From Methyloglobulus sp. (GTDB lineage Bacteria; Pseudomonadota; Gammaproteobacteria; Methylococcales; Methylomonadaceae): a stretch of DNA of 16,148 nucleotides. The position numbers and the translations under genes were made by a program. The notes beneath the pieces were generated by a model. That model saw only the letters and a list, made by a program, of their open reading frames with translations. It had not been told where the DNA came from and did no database searches. The stretch is taken from NCBI GenBank assembly GCA_013140405.1, contig JABFSV010000486.1, positions 1-16,148 of the forward strand, read 5' to 3'. This document shows positions 14,309-16,148 of the stretch, piece after piece (position 1 is the first letter of the stretch; each line of letters opens with the position of its first letter).

Positions 14309-16148
14309 ACATCCAAAAAGTGGCGGTCGTTGGTGCTGGCGTGATGGGCGCAAGTATTGCCGCGCATATCACTAATGCAGGAATACCCGTTTATTTACTC
14401 GATATTGTCCCTTCCGACGCGACCAATCGCAATATCATTGCTGAAACGGCTGTCAAAAAACTGTTGGAAAGCGACCCAGCACCTTTTATGGACAAAAAAA
14501 ATGCCCGTCTGATTACCACAGGCAATATTGAAGACCACTTGCAATGGCTGGCCGATGCCGATTGGGTGATTGAAGCGGTCATCGAAAATCCACAAATAAA
14601 ACAATTGCTGTACCAAAAGCTGGACGCGGTTTGTAAACAAGACTGCCTGATTTCCTCAAACACCTCTACCTTACCTTTGGGCTTATTGGTCAAAGATATG
14701 CCGGACAGCTTCAAGCGGCGTTTCATGATTACCCATTTCTTCAACCCGCCCCGCTACATGCGTTTGTTAGAGCTGGTTTCCAGCACAGCAACAGATTCCG
14801 CATTCGTCGAAGTCGTCAGCCAGTTTGCCGACATTAAGTTAGGCAAAAACTGCGTGACATGTAAAGACACTCCAGGCTTTATTGGCAACCGGATAGGCAT
14901 TTACTGGCTGCTCTATGGCCTCTTGGATGCAATAGAAAATGGCATAACGGTTGAACAAGCTGATGCGGTCATGTCCGCACCTTTTGGAATCCCTAAAACA
15001 GGCATATTCGGCTTACTGGATTTAGTGGGACTGGATTTAATTCCCTCTATCTTGAAGGGGATGAAACTGGCGTTGCCGCCCCAGGATGCCTTTCATGAAG
15101 TCAATCGTTTACCTGACATCGTGCAAAAAATGATTGCCGACGGCTATACAGGCAGGAAAGGGAAAGGTGGGTTTTACCGATTGAATAAGGCGGATAAGAC
15201 GCGTATCAAAGAGTCGATTAATCTTGTTAGTGGTGACTACTCCAAAAGTGAAAAAGCCGATTTGGGTGCAACCAAAGACACCCAAAAAGCTGGCCTTCAA
15301 GCGTTGTTATCGCACCCTGACCCCGTCGCCCAATATGCGTGGCGTGTCATTTCCCACACCTTATGCTACGCCGCCAGCCTTGTTCCTGACATTTCAGACG
15401 ACATCACTGGGATTGATGCTGCCCTGCGCGACGGCTACAACTGGAAGTTCGGTCCGTTTGAGTTGCTTGACCAAATCGGCGTGCCTTGGTTTGTCGATAA
15501 GCTGAAAGCCGAAAACCGATATATTCCACCGTTGTTAGCTAATAATTCCAGCCTATATTCAATAAGTTCAGGTCGATTAGCGTTTGCCGACCTTACGGGG
15601 AAATATCATCCTGTGCAACGGGCGGAAGGTGTCTTGCTGCTATCCGACATCAAACAACAAAGCAAACCCGTTCTTGAAAACGCCTCCGCTTCGCTTTGGG
15701 ACATCGGTGACGGCGTAGCTTGCCTGGAATTCCACAGCAAAATGAATACGTTGGACATGGATTCCATGGCGATGATTAACCAAAGCATAGCCACGGTCAG
15801 TAAGGAATTCAAAGCCTTGGTTATCCATAACGATGCAGAAAACTTCTCCGCTGGCGCTAACCTTGGCCTGTTGATGAAGGCTATCCATGAAAGCGATTGG
15901 TCGACTGTGGGGTTGCTTATAAAGACAGGGCAACAAACTTATCAGCGGCTGAAATATGCATCCTTTCCCGTGGTGGCAGCACCTTCCGGCCTCGCATTAG
16001 GTGGTGGCTGTGAAATACTGTTGCACTGCGATGCTGTCCAAGCCCATGCCGAACTGTATATGGGCTTAGTGGAAGTCGGCGTTGGTCTCATTCCCGGTTG
16101 GGGCGGTTGCAAAGAATACCTGCGCCACTGCTTACAACAACCCAAACG
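14305..16148 (+). CDS. 3-hydroxyacyl-CoA dehydrogenase/enoyl-CoA hydratase (dehydrogenase-first), cut by the window end
   Basis: The first 614 codons are present with no stop. It should hydrate 2-enoyl-CoA and oxidise the resulting 3-hydroxyacyl-CoA with NAD+, feeding the thiolase. The dehydrogenase comes first: Rossmann motif VGAGVMGASIAAH (6-18), catalytic HFFNPPR with His144 and its partner Glu156, and TPGFIGNR further on. The hydratase-like part begins after about residue 460, with the oxyanion loop FSAGANL (514-520), Glu570 in GGGCEI and Glu590 in GLVEVG, matching the two catalytic glutamates of crotonases. This order is that of Bacillus FadN-type proteins (about 790 residues), the opposite of E. 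coli FadB. The start overlaps the thiolase stop and has GGAGG 7 bases upstream, so strong coupled translation is expected. Confidence 0.93.
   Translation, partial: MNIQKVAVVGAGVMGASIAAHITNAGIPVYLLDIVPSDATNRNIIAETAVKKLLESDPAPFMDKKNARLITTGNIEDHLQWLADADWVIEAVIENPQIKQLLYQKLDAVCKQDCLISSNTSTLPLGLLVKDMPDSFKRRFMITHFFNPPRYMRLLELVSSTATDSAFVEVVSQFADIKLGKNCVTCKDTPGFIGNRIGIYWLLYGLLDAIENGITVEQADAVMSAPFGIPKTGIFGLLDLVGLDLIPSILKGMKLALPPQDAFHEVNRLPDIVQKMIADGYTGRKGKGGFYRLNKADKTRIKESINLVSGDYSKSEKADLGATKDTQKAGLQALLSHPDPVAQYAWRVISHTLCYAASLVPDISDDITGIDAALRDGYNWKFGPFELLDQIGVPWFVDKLKAENRYIPPLLANNSSLYSISSGRLAFADLTGKYHPVQRAEGVLLLSDIKQQSKPVLENASASLWDIGDGVACLEFHSKMNTLDMDSMAMINQSIATVSKEFKALVIHNDAENFSAGANLGLLMKAIHESDWSTVGLLIKTGQQTYQRLKYASFPVVAAPSGLALGGGCEILLHCDAVQAHAELYMGLVEVGVGLIPGWGGCKEYLRHCLQQPK

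Noticed and set aside
15224..15505. 93-codon open frame on the + strand
   Set aside because: It lies inside the dehydrogenase/hydratase gene in another frame; the gene's own frame has clear family motifs throughout.

Overview
All confident genes in this window lie on the + strand. Protein-level resemblance and gene order point to a gammaproteobacterium with moderate GC, possibly a methanotroph relative (Methylococcales). That placement is an impression from the bioA-rsmE pairing, the MlaA type and the IS type; there is no rRNA or marker gene to confirm it.

Layout. Bases 1-857 are a scrap-yard: the start of an IS3-family orfA, an unrelated hairpin-containing segment, an internal piece of the matching orfB, then 33 codons of the peptidoglycan-recycling ligase Mpl fused in frame to the orfB piece, and finally, on the minus strand, a signal-peptide-like leader cut off after 18 codons. 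Bases 858-1125 are non-coding, with a perfect 6-bp dyad. Bases 1126-5220 encode a very large exported or membrane protein of no named family that looks like an internal duplication. Next comes bioA (biotin synthesis), then rsmE (16S rRNA m3U1498 methylation) 3 bases later, then a CPBP-type intramembrane protease overlapping rsmE by ATGA; these three probably form one operon. A compact nested inverted-repeat element (8314-8431) separates them from a membrane-anchored lytic transglycosylase (8510-9589).

The right-hand 6.4 kb is a lipid-handling block: mlaA (outer-membrane lipoprotein for retrograde phospholipid transport, with an unusual C-terminal tail); an 8-base-overlapping gene for a two-domain enzyme (PlsB/PlsC-like acyltransferase fused to a serine alpha/beta hydrolase); and, after 103 bases, a thiolase overlapping by ATGA a dehydrogenase-first 3-hydroxyacyl-CoA dehydrogenase/enoyl-CoA hydratase that runs off the window. 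Read together, these could remove surplus phospholipid from the outer leaflet, deacylate or reacylate it, and degrade the released acyl chains by beta-oxidation. This functional link is inference from gene order. It, the fusion enzyme and the duplicated giant protein are the most interesting things here. No tRNA, rRNA, CRISPR array or phage genes were seen.
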